NCBI RefSeq assembly: GCF_024713975.1 | Contig: NC_091093.1 | Location: 2,232,001 to 2,296,000, forward strand | DNA: 64,000 nucleotides | DNA from: Paralichthys olivaceus | Lineage: Eukaryota > Chordata > Actinopteri > Pleuronectiformes > Paralichthyidae | Reading direction: 5' to 3' | In this document: in pieces, positions 12,975 through 26,321 of the stretch | Numbering within the stretch: the stretch's first letter is position 1 | How the letters are laid out: each line of letters opens with the position of its first letter | Translations under genes and position numbers: made by a program | Notes under the pieces: model-generated | The model's database searches: none | The model's input: only the letters and a program-made list of their open reading frames with translations | What the model was told of the DNA's origin: nothing

Positions 12975-13475
12975 TTAACAGGTTTGGATTGACAGAAGCA
13001 AAAAGAATCCCTCTCTTGTCAGGGCACTCATGGCCATCGTCACACCTATTTTTTCTTTTGTTCTTCTTCTTATGTCACGCCATCTTCTCTTAATTTCATC
13101 GGTTGTTCTTTTTGATTTACCCACAGCATTTACCTTCTCCCATATCACATTTCTTTGAGTCATGTATATTCATATTTCTTTGCTGTTGCTCAACAACATG
13201 TGTGTTTGCCTCTTACACTAACACGTAATTCCATGGCATTACACTTTGCTTTGCGTTTGCAGTCACTCTTCTCTCCATAATGCTCCATGGCGGAAACCAG
13301 TAACGCAAAACACTCATTTCAATACTACTGCCTCTACCATGTTTTCTGTTATCAGTTGTGCAATTATTTTTAGTAAATCACCCACAAAACGCCCACCAAC
13401 CAAACAGGCAATCTGTTATAATGCACATGCAATTTAGCACTCTTTATTTGGGATCTTAGTAGATCAGGCCCTTAG
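12975..13475 (-). mobile_element. PIF/Harbinger-like remnant with Myb/SANT-like ORF piece
   Basis: The minus-strand frame 13163-12975 encodes IWEKVNAVGKSKRTTDEIKR followed by RWRDIRRRTKEKIG. This is the helix-rich core of the Myb/SANT-like DNA-binding protein carried by PIF/Harbinger transposons (NAIF1/MSANTD-like). The flank at about 13475 on the minus strand begins GGGCCTGATCTACTAAG, a plausible element end. The other end and a transposase were not found. A domesticated gene is unlikely, because only one short domain fragment remains. Confidence 0.5.
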
Positions 13476-14350
13476 TCGGACTGAGTCTGTGGTGAAGCCC
13501 ACATCCTCACGTCATCACAATCTGATAATTTACTAAACTGCTTCTTAAAGAATAGCCTTTATTCTGCAGGGCTGAGTCACATAACTGCCTTTTGGTTCTA
13601 TTAGTTTTTCTTTGCATCCATAATAGTAACATGGTCAATTTCATGAATTGTTAATCAAACCTTTTCAGTGTAATACAATATTTTCAACAATGCATTGCAG
13701 TGAGCTGAGGATGTTGATCTTGGCACAGCACTTAGCCAGTGCCCAGTACACAGTCACCAGCAAAAATACATCAAAATATTCTCTGTGCTACGTTTACAGG
13801 GCAAGGAAAAAATGAAGACAAAGTCAGTGACTGACCTGCAAATCAGTTTTCTTTCTAACTGGCCAACTGCCCCAAATCTCCAAGTATTAGTCCACTATTT
13901 GTGCACACAGAATTTAAATTCTTGTTAAATCTGCCAGGGAATGGTCTCTCCCAGTGGTCTCATTTCTCTATGCGACAAACATAGGGAGGCGGGATGCATA
14001 TAGTGGTTAGTCCGTCCATCCAAACATGGATCAGAGAAGGATTATTTTTAGTTTGTTTTTTTATATTCAAAAGTTTCAGAAAGTTATTTTACTGTAATGT
14101 TTACTGCATTTAAAAGTAGTTTTATGCAGTAGTAGTATTCAGCCTTTTTGTTGTTGAAAAGTTAGGAAAATGAGTGACATTGCATCAGAATCTAGATGCT
14201 TACACTAGGACTTTTATCATTATATCGGTTATACGTCATGGTCCAAATAGGACAGCGTCAAGACATTTAAACATCTCACGAGTCTCGGGTTAATTTTGAT
14301 TATTAATAATTGGTAAATTTAACAATCTCCTCTTTGCTCCCTCTTTGCAG
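13476..14350. other. Intron sequence ahead of endophilin exon 2
   Basis: No separate gene is seen. The last bases form a pyrimidine-rich splice acceptor ending CTCTTTGCAG at 14350. Confidence 0.5.
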
Positions 14351-17300
14351 CTACTCAGTGAGAAGATCAGTGGGGCAGAGGGGACTAAACTGGATGATGA
14401 CTTCATGGAGATGGAAAGGGTGAGTTTGCTGTGACAGATGTGTAATTTTACACTTGGTAGATACTTGGTATCCTGTGTTGAAAACATGTAACTGCAGAAC
14501 TAACTGATGGAAGTAGACTGGAGTGATGGAAATGGAGTTTTGCAATGTTTGCTGCCTTGTTGCTCTACACATATATGACACACACAAACACACACACACT
14601 CTCTCTAAATATCTTTCAGAATGACAAAATATCTGCAATATTAATATATTATACACTTTTATCGTCTTCATCTCTATAGAAAATTGAGGTGACCAACAAG
14701 TCAGTGTTTGACCTCTTGTCCAAAACAACAGAGTATCTCCAGCCTAACCCAGGTAAAACAAAAGAAAAAACAATGATGAACCATTTGTATTATTTTGTTG
14801 AAAAAATAAATCATTTTCAGGTTTTTTTAACAACTTTACTTTATTTTGCAAAAGAAACCCAATAATCGGATGTGGAATATTGTTTTTTCTCTTTAGCCTC
14901 TCGAGCCAAACTAAACATGCTGACAACAGTGTCTAAGATCCGCGGGCAGGTGAAGACCACCGGCTACCCTCAGATTGAAGGTCTGCTGGGAGACTGCATG
15001 CTACGCTATGGTCATGAACTGGGAGAGGACTCTGTTTTTGGTACGAATTCTTATGTTTCAGAATTTCTTAAGCACAACAGCGTCATACATAAATCATCTT
15101 CATTCAACTTAGTTTTACTCCATATTTTCCCTTGGCCACCACCCCCAATGTAGTGACTCTATGCTATCATCAGAGAGGAAAACCATCAACAACTGTGCAG
15201 TATATCCTGTTATGTTCAGCTGTGGTTTATAAATAATCTTAATTTTTTTATCGTGGATGTTTTGGTTGTAGAAGTGAGATCATGGAAATCACCTTATGAC
15301 ATAAAGGCAACTTGGAATTTAAAGCCTAAGTGATTAAAGAGGCAATTGAGATATTTCTATCGTGTAAACTGTTAACCTAATATTTCCTTTTTGTAGGATA
15401 AACAGCCTGTTGTGCGTGTCTTCAGATAATTTGTGTGTCACATTTCCCTGCTACAAATACTAAAGGCTAACAGAAACATTGTGTCTTTCTGTCCTGTAGG
15501 TTGTGCTCTGGTGGACATGGGTGAGGCCATGAGACAGATGGCAGATGTGAAGGACTCCCTGGACATAAACGTCAAACAAAACTTTATTGACCCCTTGCAG
15601 AATCTACAGGACAAGGACCTCAAAGAGATCACGGTACACTTTCATATACAGTAAATGAAATGTGTACCGTAATGCTGACAGTGTTTGCAACACAGGGGAA
15701 GTTTGACCACATTTCAGGTTTTGCAGACACTTCTGCAGCACATTTGCAATGCTGTTTGAAATCTGCCATTGAAACGGTGTCAACATTCATCTCCTTTATG
15801 CCACTTTTATTTCATGTCGAGTGGTTTTAGGGTGTTGCAGAATCTGTGTTTTATTATTCACTTAATCCAAATATTAACACCATACCATAAACTGCATTCT
15901 AAACCTCACTTAGGTAAAAGTACAGAAAAATCAACCAACTGCACTTAGATTTATTTTAAAGGTACAGTGTGTAGAATTGTGTGATATCTAGTGTGGACGT
16001 TGCATGTTGCAACTGAACACCCCTCACCTCACCCTCCTCTTCCGAACATGAAAAAGAACCTGTGGTAGACTTTAATTGTCATAAAACTCAAAAGGTGTTT
16101 AGTTTGTAAAAAACATGGCAGCCTCCGTAGAGAGGACCCCCTTTATGTAAATATAAAGTATTTAAATATAAAGGACCTTTTCTGGGGTAAAGAAACTACA
16201 ATTCATACAATTTAGATGAAATGAACTAGTGAAAACATCATGAGGATTATTCTACATTAAATATCTGCCAATAGATCCTTTTAACCTAAATCTTACACAC
16301 TGGACCTTTAAGTCACTTCATAAACAGCTGGATAGTTTGGTCTATAAGGACCTTGCTTTAACTACTTTTCTATTTACGAACGCATCAGGTAAAGTTATAC
16401 TTCTTACCTGCATCGCTACGGATCATCCACCTTTCCAACTTTTTCTCCCTGGTATCTGATACCTCTCAATCTGTCAAACTGTGTTGAACTCACTGTAGGA
16501 CATTTAATGGAGTCTAGCTGTTGTTTTTTTGCATTAAAATCTTGGTTAACTGCTCACTTGGACTGCATTAATAATAATGTATTGCCAATGACAATATCAA
16601 ACAAACTGGCCCATATCCAATCTGCTGCAGTTGAATTATCAGTGCCATCAATTCAATTCAGTTTTATTTGTACAGCGCCAAATCATATGTTTTAGTGTGT
16701 ATGTCTTAAAGCACTACATAGTAAAGTTGAGACCTTACAATATTGATTCAGCATACCAGACCTTACTAGTTACCAAATAATGTTGCATTACTACATACAT
16801 ATACAGTCTTATGATAATCCTTTTCCAGCACTTCAAAACCAATCAATGATAATAGCAGTAGTTGTTTAACAATAGTAGTTAATATACATGGTTATCATAG
16901 TTCTAATAGTTAACAGATAATAGTAGTTGCTGCTAAAATTTGCTGTCCTAAAATGCTTCTGCTTTCACACTAAACTAAGGGAAACCGCTGCGCAGTCCAT
17001 GTAGAAATGTCTGGATCAAGAGTCTGTGTGTGATTGTTTGAACTGCAGAACTGTTTGGTCTATAACTTTCACAGCACAATTTGTCTGAACTGAGCCAAAG
17101 AAGTCAGGTGTTCATACTGTGCTTGAGTTCATCAGTCATAGCCTTGAAATAACATTCCTTTGGTGCAGTTTGGACACAATTCATAGGAAACTGCATGTTG
17201 TGTGATGAAATGCATACAATGTTTTACACAATATCACATTGAGGCAAAAAAGAAGGAGTAAGAGTACATGTTTCAGAAAGTATACACTTCAAAACAAATG

Positions 17301-20300
17301 AGATGCTACAACACACCCTGCTTGTGCAGGATGTGGGGGTTGATGTCAGTCTGTAGATACATGCCAGTTAGGATGTAGAGATCATAATTTATTGTTGTTG
17401 TTTGTGTCCACAGCACCACCTGAAGAAGCTGGAGGGCCGCCGGTTAGACTTTGACTATAAGAAGAAGCGTCGGGGGAAAATCCCGGATGAGGAGATCCGA
17501 CAGGCTGTGGAGAAGTTTGATGAGAGCAAAGAGCTGGCTGAGAGGAGCATGTTCAACTTCCTGGAGAATGATGTAAGAGGACCACTACATGAAGAATGGA
17601 CCAACAGGTTTAAGTAAAGGACAAGTGTTGAATGTCAACCTCATACAAATGATGTGACATGATTGAGAGGATTTCAACATCCGGCACAGCAGCAGGCAGA
17701 ATCAAATAAAACTCTTTAACGTGAAGATTTCATATATTAATACATTGATTGTTTAAGCCATGCTGTTTATTAGATATGATATCATATTTTTTTTATAAAA
17801 AATACAAAAATACAAATTTGATACATGTTGTTTTCCTTTCTTTTTTTGTTTAATATTTTAAACTACGAGGAGAGCCCTGCTGTGAAGCTTCCAACACAGC
17901 AGTGTAAGAACAGCGGGGAGTGGTTTCTCATGCTCAACTTGATTCTGAAATGCTTGATAAATATGGGTCCGAATTATCTGACATTATTCCCAGTTACAAA
18001 GGTTGACGGATTTCCTAATTGGGTTGGTTTCCGCTGCAGCCAAACTTTCTCATCGGATTTGTCCACTTTACAACTATGGTGTATATTGTCAGAAGTAGAT
18101 ATGTAGAAAATGTGAAGTTTGATTCATGCTTAGTGAACAGACAGTCACAGATGTGTTTTTAATGGATGTTAATGTGTGTTTTGGTTGTGCTCATGCATTG
18201 CGGCCATGGCCAATAGGTGGAGCAGGTGAGCCAGCTGTCAGCACTGTTCGAGGCGGCCTTAGAGTACCACCGGCAGTCATGTGAAATCCTGGAGGAGCTG
18301 AGTGGAAAGCTGCAGAAGCGGTAAGTAGGTAATGTGTTGTGTTGAAGGACACACTTAACTGTGCTGCCACTAATGACTCTGTGACGGAACTGCCATCAAA
18401 CTCTGCGGCTGCAAAAAGTTTATTTCACTCAGCGTTGTTGTGACATGAATGCCAATGGTGACAGCAGGTGTATGAGCAGAACTACTACAAACCAATATGC
18501 TTAAATGAATGTGTTACAAGGTGTGACGGAGCAGCTCCATCACTGACCGACAGCGGACCACACACACACACGTACACGCCGACAATCATTCTCACGCTTC
18601 CTGTTTCAGTGCCTAGGTTATTGCTATTTACCCATCATTTACTCTGTTTAGCCGACTCAGGGTGCGCACTCATCAGCTCTGTATTTGGTTACACACACAC
18701 ATATGCAGACACACATATACTGACTTACCAGCTTTCTAGGGATGCTGCTCGTTTGTCTAACTGTCGGTGCAGGAAGTTCGAGGGATTAAACAGGGGCATA
18801 ACGTTCCTGTCCGTTTAAATTGATACCGGTTGTCCTTTTTTATTAGTTAGAGTTGTACTATTTATAGTACATTCTTTTTTGCTAAAGTCATTTGATATGT
18901 TTAAAGGGGATATTTTGTGACATATAAAGAAGTCATTGTAACCTCTTATTTTTGTTTCCATGCACTGGTTTTGGCCCATAATAGTGTTTAAATTGGCAAT
19001 CCAGCCCAGTAGGAGGGGCTGAATGTATTGAAGTGCAGCTTCAAGCCCTTGCTCTCTGAGCCTGGTTAAAGAGGAGGTAGCTCATGTGGGAGTTAGGGAG
19101 GCAGCTTTCCTGTGTTTTTTAATTTCAGATTATTTGTTTTTATATTCTTGTAAATGTGTCCATGTGCACCTTGGGAGGGAGTTTTTAAGAGAGCCCCTCC
19201 TCACAAGGTTTATGGCACCATCTCTCAAGCTGCCACTCACACATTATAAAAATATAAAGGACCCACACTGACTCTGCTGTGGTTTCTTTGTATCAATGTG
19301 TGGGACTGACCTGTGAGCAGCTATGACCAGTGCCTGGTATTGCTGCCAACCCAAATGATACTCAACTCCTTATTTTATTTTTTTTAACAAAAACCTTTTT
19401 GTTTATTCTATTTATTTTAACATATAGTTACACACATTTCTTAACACACTGTTTACTTAAATTCTCTTTAATATTCTATGAATACTTCTGTCATTTAAAC
19501 TCAATCATTACCAAGCATAACACACTTTGCTAGACTCTGCTTCATGTACACCTACAAATTTTACAAAAAGAATCCACATTTAGATCCATTTTCATATAGT
19601 TCATTCTCTAGTAACTCAAGAATGTGTTCATGATGATGAGGCAGAATATTTAAAAAGCATCATGACAGTATATTGAAAGAAATTCCCTTCAGCAGGACAA
19701 CATGCTGTTATCAGCCATAATTTTAATGCCATTTTAATGCTGTGAAAATAGCGATTGAAGATTAAGAATGTGAAGATGTTTGTCTTAATTGTTAGTGCTT
19801 AGTAACCAGTTTGGCTGCCGCTGAAGTGAAGAGACTCCACACACAGCTCAAGATTTTCCCATTCCGATCAGCTTCATTCAGAAGCACTGCTCTCTTTGCA
19901 ATGGCACATTTATGTTTATTGAAACAGATGACAAGAATCATAATGTACTAAATTAAGTCATTTCAACTTGATGTATGAATTCAAAGTACGCTTGTTTCCT
20001 GTCACTTTGTTAAGTGTGGTTCAGATGTAGAGCTTCAACATTTACTTTTAATGCGTCTTTTCATTGGAAAATGTATCTACTGCCCTGAAAGAGCATACAA
20101 TCAAATATATGTTGTATGTTGCAAATAAACCTTTCACTTCATCTTTTGTTTTAGGAAACCCATATTGACATACGGTACTTAGATGTCAGTAACCCGGCAG
20201 TAGTTTATAACAAAGTCTGATTAGGTTCACAAGTACTGAAACTGTGCTTCAGGACAGAGAATCAGTCTGAGTGTTACTCATTCAGTTCAGGCCTGGCTGT

Positions 20301-23300
20301 CATGTCCCAGTCTCTCAGGAAAGCACTTTGGCAGAATTCCGTATGGGAGAGAGTAAAAAGTCTGATGACAGTCGTCAACGTGACTGATCGTGATGAATAA
20401 TAAAAGTATGGGCGGACTGCTCTGTTATGGAGAGACAGTCATCAGTCTGTGTTTCATGAGCAAGCTGCCAAGTCATTTCTTGGACCAAAATTATTTTCAA
20501 TGTTAAATGCTGACACTTACATGTTGCATTGATTTCATCCATTGATTCATTGACACTTGAACATGTTAGTTAGTGCTTTTAATATGTTATGTTTAATGGT
20601 GAGAACCTAGAGTTGGTTTCAATAAATAATTAAATCAAATTGTATTTGTATAGCCCATATTAACACATCACAATTTGTCTTATAGGGCTTAAGGAAAAAG
20701 TAACAGAAAAACCCTATCCTAACAGGGGAAAATGTAGAAACCTCAGAGAGAGCCACATGTGCGGGATCCTTCTCCCAGGATGGACAGAAGTGATGCCGAA
20801 GTGTAACTGAGAATATCAGCAAATTAACAGTATTTACAACATTGATTGGAAGAAACTGTTTTTATCATAATTAATTAAATTATAATTAGGTAAGAAAATG
20901 TCTGATAGAGATGAAGGGAGCAGCAATGAAAAATGAATTGAGGAGTTATTGTGAGAGTATGTGAGAAGGCGCATTGTGTGCCAAGCAGTCTTGTTGTAAT
21001 CATAGTCCACGATCAGCTGCCACCACCATCACAATCAACAATCCGCCATCATGATCTATGGTCCATGATCACATTCCACGATCTACAGTACATCATGATC
21101 CACAATGTGGCTGCAGGTGCGGTCCTGAAACTGCAACCGATTGGCCGTTGAAACAGACTGAACAAACATACAATATAATATTACCTCTTGCAACACATTT
21201 TAAACATAATTGTATTATTTTAGCTTTCATGATTATTTCCCTACATCACTGTTATGGTTGTTCAATATGCTGCTCGCTTACGCTGAATTGTTTTTCTTAT
21301 ACAATGCTTTGGGCTATAAAAAATAATGATCTTACAATGGGCTTATAAAGTAGAAAAAGATCCATCATAAGGTAAACACATCAGATCTCACACCCGGACA
21401 TTAGTTAGGTCCAGATGATCTTTCCGTCCTTCTGAGCGCATTCATGAACCTCTGGAAATTCTGGAGCCTCTTAAAAGAAAAACACAAGGCTGTGAAACAG
21501 TGAAGCATCACTTCATAGTCTTTGTTTTGCCCAAAGCTTATTTCTTTCACTCTGCTATCATGTCCCCATAGGATATCAACAGCCAGCTGCCGCCCCAAGA
21601 GAGAGTTCAAGCCAAAGTCGATAAGGAGCAACACCGACACTCTGGACAACAGTCAGCACAACGGCCTGTCCTACAGCTCCTCACTTAAATCCAGCGGTAC
21701 AGCTGCCACATATCTCTCTCTGTTTTATTTTCTTTCTGTAATTCTGTCAGCACCATCCCCATTGTTTACTTTGTGTTCCACTGTGGACTTTTTTTTCTGT
21801 TGTCCCTTTCAGATATCCAGATCAACCACACAGTTAATGGGAAAAGTAGGTATTTTGTTATACAGTGTCAAGGTGTGATCCATCTCTTTCCTTTTCAGGG
21901 CTTTAACCTCTGGGCTCTTATGTTTCACCATTTGCTTCCTTTCAACTAGCATTGATAAATAATGGCTGGATCATATATCAACTCAACAACATATGCATTA
22001 ATTGTGTTCTTCTTCACTCACCAAATGTAGATGAAAACATACACTCAACAATATTTTCACCGTTGCAAACTGACAAATAACATCTCATTTGCTCCAATTT
22101 ATAAAGCACCTTTCAAAACAGCAGTTACAAAGTGCTTCACATAGAGGACAAGTAAAAACGAGAATACAAAACATGTCATCAAAGACGGCAATTAATATAT
22201 TACAATTTCTAAATCAAAGACGGTATTATACATCATTTTAAAGTAATGGCAAATGAAAGGGGTGAAAGAAACATAAGTAAAAACAACAGTTATGAGATTA
22301 AGTGATATGGTAAAAGTACATTTTGATGGACATTTAAAAAACAGACGGTCAATGGATTTGGGCCCTTACAGCAAAATCCCTGTCAACTTTGGTCAGGATT
22401 TTTTTTCTTGGCCATAGAAAAACATGAATGGGCCCATTTGCTCCTATGAGGTCCTGGTTGTGTAATGCTTTCTGTGACACTTCTTATTATGAGCAGAAAC
22501 CTTGAACAAGAAGCCTATTTAACAAACCAAGGGTCTGTAGTTTTACCCTTAAAGCTCTGATGTCAGATGTATCTCTGAAAATTCCTTGGCTTACAGATTG
22601 TAAATTTGTCTTTGGTTTGTTGTTGACTTTCATGTACCTGCTTCTTCTGTACACGTAATCTGGTGAAAAATGAATTTACATCCACTGAGAGTCCATGGCA
22701 GCATTTGTAAAATGTTGTTGCCCTCCGTTGGTAATAGTCAGATGGAACCCCTGCACTGTAGTTTATAAGGAATGATTTCTTCATCCTACTCTGAGTTTGT
22801 TTTGTGTTGTCACATGCTCAACACCATCTCCATTTGTCTTTACATCTCGCCCAGTTGATCATATATCCACTGTACCACTGTCATGGCCTGAGAGCCCCAC
22901 TACCAATGGCAATCTGCACCGTGAGTAGTACACACTGCCTCAGCACTGACACGTGTGTATCAGTCAGCAACATGAGTCAGCAGAAAGTTACCCAGCAGCA
23001 CTTCTAATAATCGATTAGTCTCAGCTGGTTCAAAGGTTTGTGAGTTTTCGGCTGTCAATCTGATCAAACAAGCAATGTTGAAACTCCACTTTGACTTTTC
23101 CAACCACATGTCAAGGCTGTCATCAGTGGATTCATTTGCATAGTTGTCATGGTGATGACTTATTAATTCTGTCCATCATTACACAGAGTTTGCTCTTTTT
23201 TTGTCTAAGCAATTAAAAGACATCTTATCAGACACATTTATTGAGACTAGTCATTAGATTATATATTAGATTATATTAGATTATATATATATAATATCAA

Positions 23301-23642
23301 TAGATATATCAATAGTGAAAGACATCATTATTTGCTGCCTGTTAAACACTTACATTCTAAGAAAGACGTTTTTATTATCGTTACGCACGAGTGAAATAGT
23401 TGTTGAATAATATTATCTTCTTCCTTTGTTTGGGTGCAGAGTCGGAGGTGCTTGACCAGCCGTGTTGTCGCTCCCTCTATGACTTTGAGCCAGAGAATGA
23501 GGGCGAGCTTGGCTTCAAAGAGGGTGACATCATCATCCTCACCAACCAGATAGACGAGAACTGGTATGAGGGCATGATCAATGGAGAATCTGGCTTCTTT
23601 CCCATCAACTACGTAGAGGTCATCGTCTCCCTCCCTCAGTGA
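14351..23642 (+). CDS. sh3gl3: Endophilin-A3-like protein (SH3GL3), 5' partial
   Basis: Endophilin A proteins bend membranes through an N-terminal BAR domain and recruit dynamin and synaptojanin through a C-terminal SH3 domain during endocytosis. Ten exons join in phase: 14351-14419, 14680-14752, 14897-15040, 15500-15633, 17414-17572, 18217-18320, 21572-21696, 21813-21845, 22855-22920 and 23440-23642 (369 codons, then TGA). Exons 2-7 give the BAR domain ([49 protein letters not shown]). The last exon gives the SH3 domain ([23 protein letters not shown], then NWYEGM and [10 protein letters not shown]). [24 protein letters not shown] and [12 protein letters not shown] fit SH3GL3 better than SH3GL1 or SH3GL2. 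The first exon (about 15 codons, amphipathic helix H0) was not found and is probably upstream of the window. Two small in-frame linker exons make it longer than the mammalian protein (about 347 aa). Confidence 0.93.
15041..15499. other. Endophilin intron
   Basis: Begins GTACG and ends TGTAG. No repeat or RNA gene seen. Confidence 0.6.
15634..17413. other. Endophilin intron with MITE and repeat fragment
   Basis: Begins GTACAC and ends CCACAG. It contains the MITE at 15960-16307 and, at about 16647-16690, an antisense fragment of the repeat family whose 3' end is also seen at 51070-51120. The rest shows no structure I can name. Confidence 0.6.
15960..16307 (-). mobile_element. TTAA-type MITE, copy 2
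   Basis: Full-length copy of about 348 bp, opposite in orientation to copy 1. It is bounded by TTAA at 15956-15959 and 16308-16311. The ends are inverted: AGGTACAGTGTGTA on the left and the complement of AGGTCCAGTGTGTA on the right. The TTAA boundaries and the AGG...CCT ends are what piggyBac-type non-autonomous elements show. Confidence 0.75.
17573..18216. other. Endophilin intron
   Basis: Begins GTAAGA and ends AATAG. The 93-codon open frame inside it has no recognisable homology. Confidence 0.6.
18321..21571. other. Endophilin intron, repeat-bearing
   Basis: Begins GTAAGT and ends CCATAG. It contains a probable dispersed repeat at about 18900-19320 and the longer repeat at 20619-21150. 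The rest is AT-rich with no recognised feature. Confidence 0.55.
20619..21150. repeat. Dispersed repeat with TGATC-rich half
   Basis: The first 200 bp (TTGTATAGCCCATATT, then AGAGAGAGCCACATG and GGATCCTTCTCCCAGGATGG) recur at 53107-53400, with a fragment at 2848-2895. The second half (about 21000-21140) has loosely repeated CATGATC/CCACGATC units. It is non-coding and of a class I cannot name. Confidence 0.6.
21846..22854. other. Endophilin intron between the two small linker exons
   Basis: Begins GTAGG and ends GCCCAG. About 22080-22560 looks like a dispersed repeat (AAGCACCTTTCAAAACAG motif followed by CAAAGTGCTTCAC). No gene is seen. Confidence 0.5.
22921..23439. other. Last endophilin intron
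   Basis: Begins GTGAGT and ends GTGCAG. It contains a short ATATTAGATT/ATATAT low-complexity stretch at about 23258-23300. Confidence 0.6.
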
Positions 23643-24541
23643 AGCCCCCAAGTCCTTTAAAGACACCGTCTTGCCTCATCACGTTCGGTCTCGGTTCTCA
23701 GCTCGACTCTGACCTGAAAATGGACAGAGCAGGATCAAACTGAATATTTTGTCTTCTGATTTTCATTCTGAGCTGGAGAGCTAGTAGGTCTGTCCCACGC
23801 CAACATAAGATCAGATGGCGTTAATTATTTTTTAATGTTAATATTCATGAAACTGAAACCAAGTGAAATCCAAGCCATTAAGTGCGACACTCTGCCTGGT
23901 GAGATCTGTTGTGTCCTTCAGGTCTGACTAAGGTCAAGATGTCAAGCTGTCTTCAGACCCTGCCGTCCATCCCATAAGTCCCTCAGGTGAGAGAAGTTTA
24001 TCTCACTGGGCTGTCTGCCTGCCTCTGCCGCCTTCACTTTACCTTTGCTTAAGTTGCACCAGTGGACAACATGACTTTATCATTTCACCACTACATCAAA
24101 GGCTTTTATTTGTGTGATATTATATTCCCATTAGGAACATCATATACATTCCAGGATTTGAATCCCATTTAATCTATCCAATTTTAGAGGGTTGTGTTTG
24201 CATGACAAATCCACTCATAGTGACAGTTTGAAGTGTCATGGACACACACAGCTATCATCCTCTAAGTCCAGTTTTAGACCAATGATTGGAAGGACTGATA
24301 GATCACATCTGTTTGATCATCACAAATACCCAATTCATTCAGACACGCAGATTGTTTTATCTGTCTACATCTTGATATAGTTTTGTTTCTGATGTATGCC
24401 TTCTGCCACATACAATAGAGGACAATGAATATCACAATTAAAAGAAATTAAGAAGATATGATTTGAGTTAAAGTGGGTGAACAAGGCCCGTTAAACAGAG
24501 TATGCAAGTTGAATGCTGCCCTGTATGTAAAATACAAATAA

Positions 24542-24542
<1 letters not shown>
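23643..24542 (+). other. Probable sh3gl3 3' untranslated region
   Basis: Sequence after the TGA at 23640-23642 has no coding signal. The first AATAAA on this strand that I noticed lies at 24537-24542, just before an AT microsatellite. Later AATAAA motifs (for example near 27921-27940) could serve instead, so the true 3' end is unresolved. Confidence 0.3.

Positions 24543-24544
<2 letters not shown>

Positions 24545-24587
<43 letters not shown>
24545..24587. repeat. (AT)n-(AC)n compound microsatellite
   Basis: About 15 AT units followed by about 6 AC units. Confidence 0.9.
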
Positions 24588-25620
24588 TTGCTGCCCAATG
24601 GCTGCCAGAGTCCCACATTTCACTGATCTTGTTTTGTATTTTGAGAAGCATCTTATGTCCTGTGTTATTGTCCACACACAAGCCTCCTTAACTGTTCATG
24701 ATGCCTTGTGAGCACTTGGCAGACACAGGGCTGAGTTACCTGTTCTCATGAAGCTAGTTAGTGAGATCTGGAATGCGTTAACACTGCTTTAAATCAGTCC
24801 GATGATCAAATAGGTTTTAAATCTCCAATCAATATTTTTATATCAACAATTGGTCAAATGACTACTCATGACCCCACAAAGAGTTATCACTATCACTTGC
24901 AGTTCCCTTCAGCTCTATGACATTTTAAAGCATCGTCTAATTCCTTAATAACATAACGTGTCTGATCTGTGTGACGTTCAGAAAGATTTGGAGTTCTCTT
25001 CCCAAGTAGCCAAACATTTTAAGAAGAGAAAATGAAGGATCAGGTCAAATAATGACCCATACTGTCAGTTGTAACTATATATTACACTATGAACAAACCT
25101 CTTGTTTAAGTTTGACTTGCTTTATTTGACTAAGCCGTGCACAGAGCCCCTGTGCAGTTTTGGGAGTGTGAACTTTTAATTTTACCTCCAAATAATCTGT
25201 ATCGTGTTTACGGCCCGCCACTAAGTGGCAGCGATGTGTCCATGCTCCCAGATGTGAGTAGCTACAAAGTTGTCAGTTTAACAGAGAGAAAAGACCAAAA
25301 ATCATGAATATAACACCCACATAGTTCTGAACCCACATTATCCTGTAAATTGTGGATTTAAAACTGCATTTGATATGTGCTGTCTTTAGTTGGCTCTTTC
25401 TTTACACTCTAACACTCCATTGCTATTTATTTGAGAATGTATTTTATTGTTCTGTGAACATTTTTCACTAATCACCTCACACTCCAGCAGAATGATGGAT
25501 GTATCTTAGTTCTCTGTGCTCAGGTCGGCTTATCATGTGTTGTAACTCTGTACATCTCTGTCTTCTCTCCTCATCTGACTGTCTGTTCGCCATCTGTGCT
25601 CTTATTTTTACAACTGAGAG

Positions 25621-25662
<42 letters not shown>

Positions 25663-26290
25663 TCTCTCTCGCCTTCTTACTCCGAAATCATAAGAAAGTG
25701 CTTTTTTAAATCTTGTCTGTATTGCACTGAAGCTTTAGAATTTATACCTACCACATATGTTTATGTACATTGATGTTGTTCATTTTTTGTTTTTTACATG
25801 TATTCAGCATTGCACTTTGTGTTGATCTCAATGGGGTTAGAATCACTATCAGATATATAAGTGAAGTCCAAATGGTAGATAATTTATATAATAACAAATG
25901 TTTTTTTGTATTCTATAATGAATCTACTATCTCAATTATTGTAATGTCATGTAGAAAAACTCTTAAATCTGACATATACAAATTGTGGAAGTAGATGAGC
26001 CAGTTAGCTTGTGAGACTCAGTTCAGCTCTTATTAGCTAGTGATTACAGTAACTGCGTGGCCATGCTGATAAAGCTGCTAATTAAAGAAGTCCCATCGTG
26101 ACATACATCCGTAAAACACCTGACAACCAGCAATCTCTCCTTTAATAGATGTAGAGTGGTGAGATAAATGCCACCAGACATGAGGGTGCAAGAGCTTAAT
26201 TACTGTCAATTCTCAAAGGAGGGGAAGAAGCTTTTATTTACCTTTGCTGCAAAAAATGCCAGATCTTTATCTAATGTCTCCTTTTTCATA

Positions 26291-26321
<31 letters not shown>

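Noticed and set aside
1..14350. Search for the first endophilin exon (MSVAGLKKQF-type)
   Set aside because: No plus-strand match was found by eye, so the gene is reported as 5' partial.
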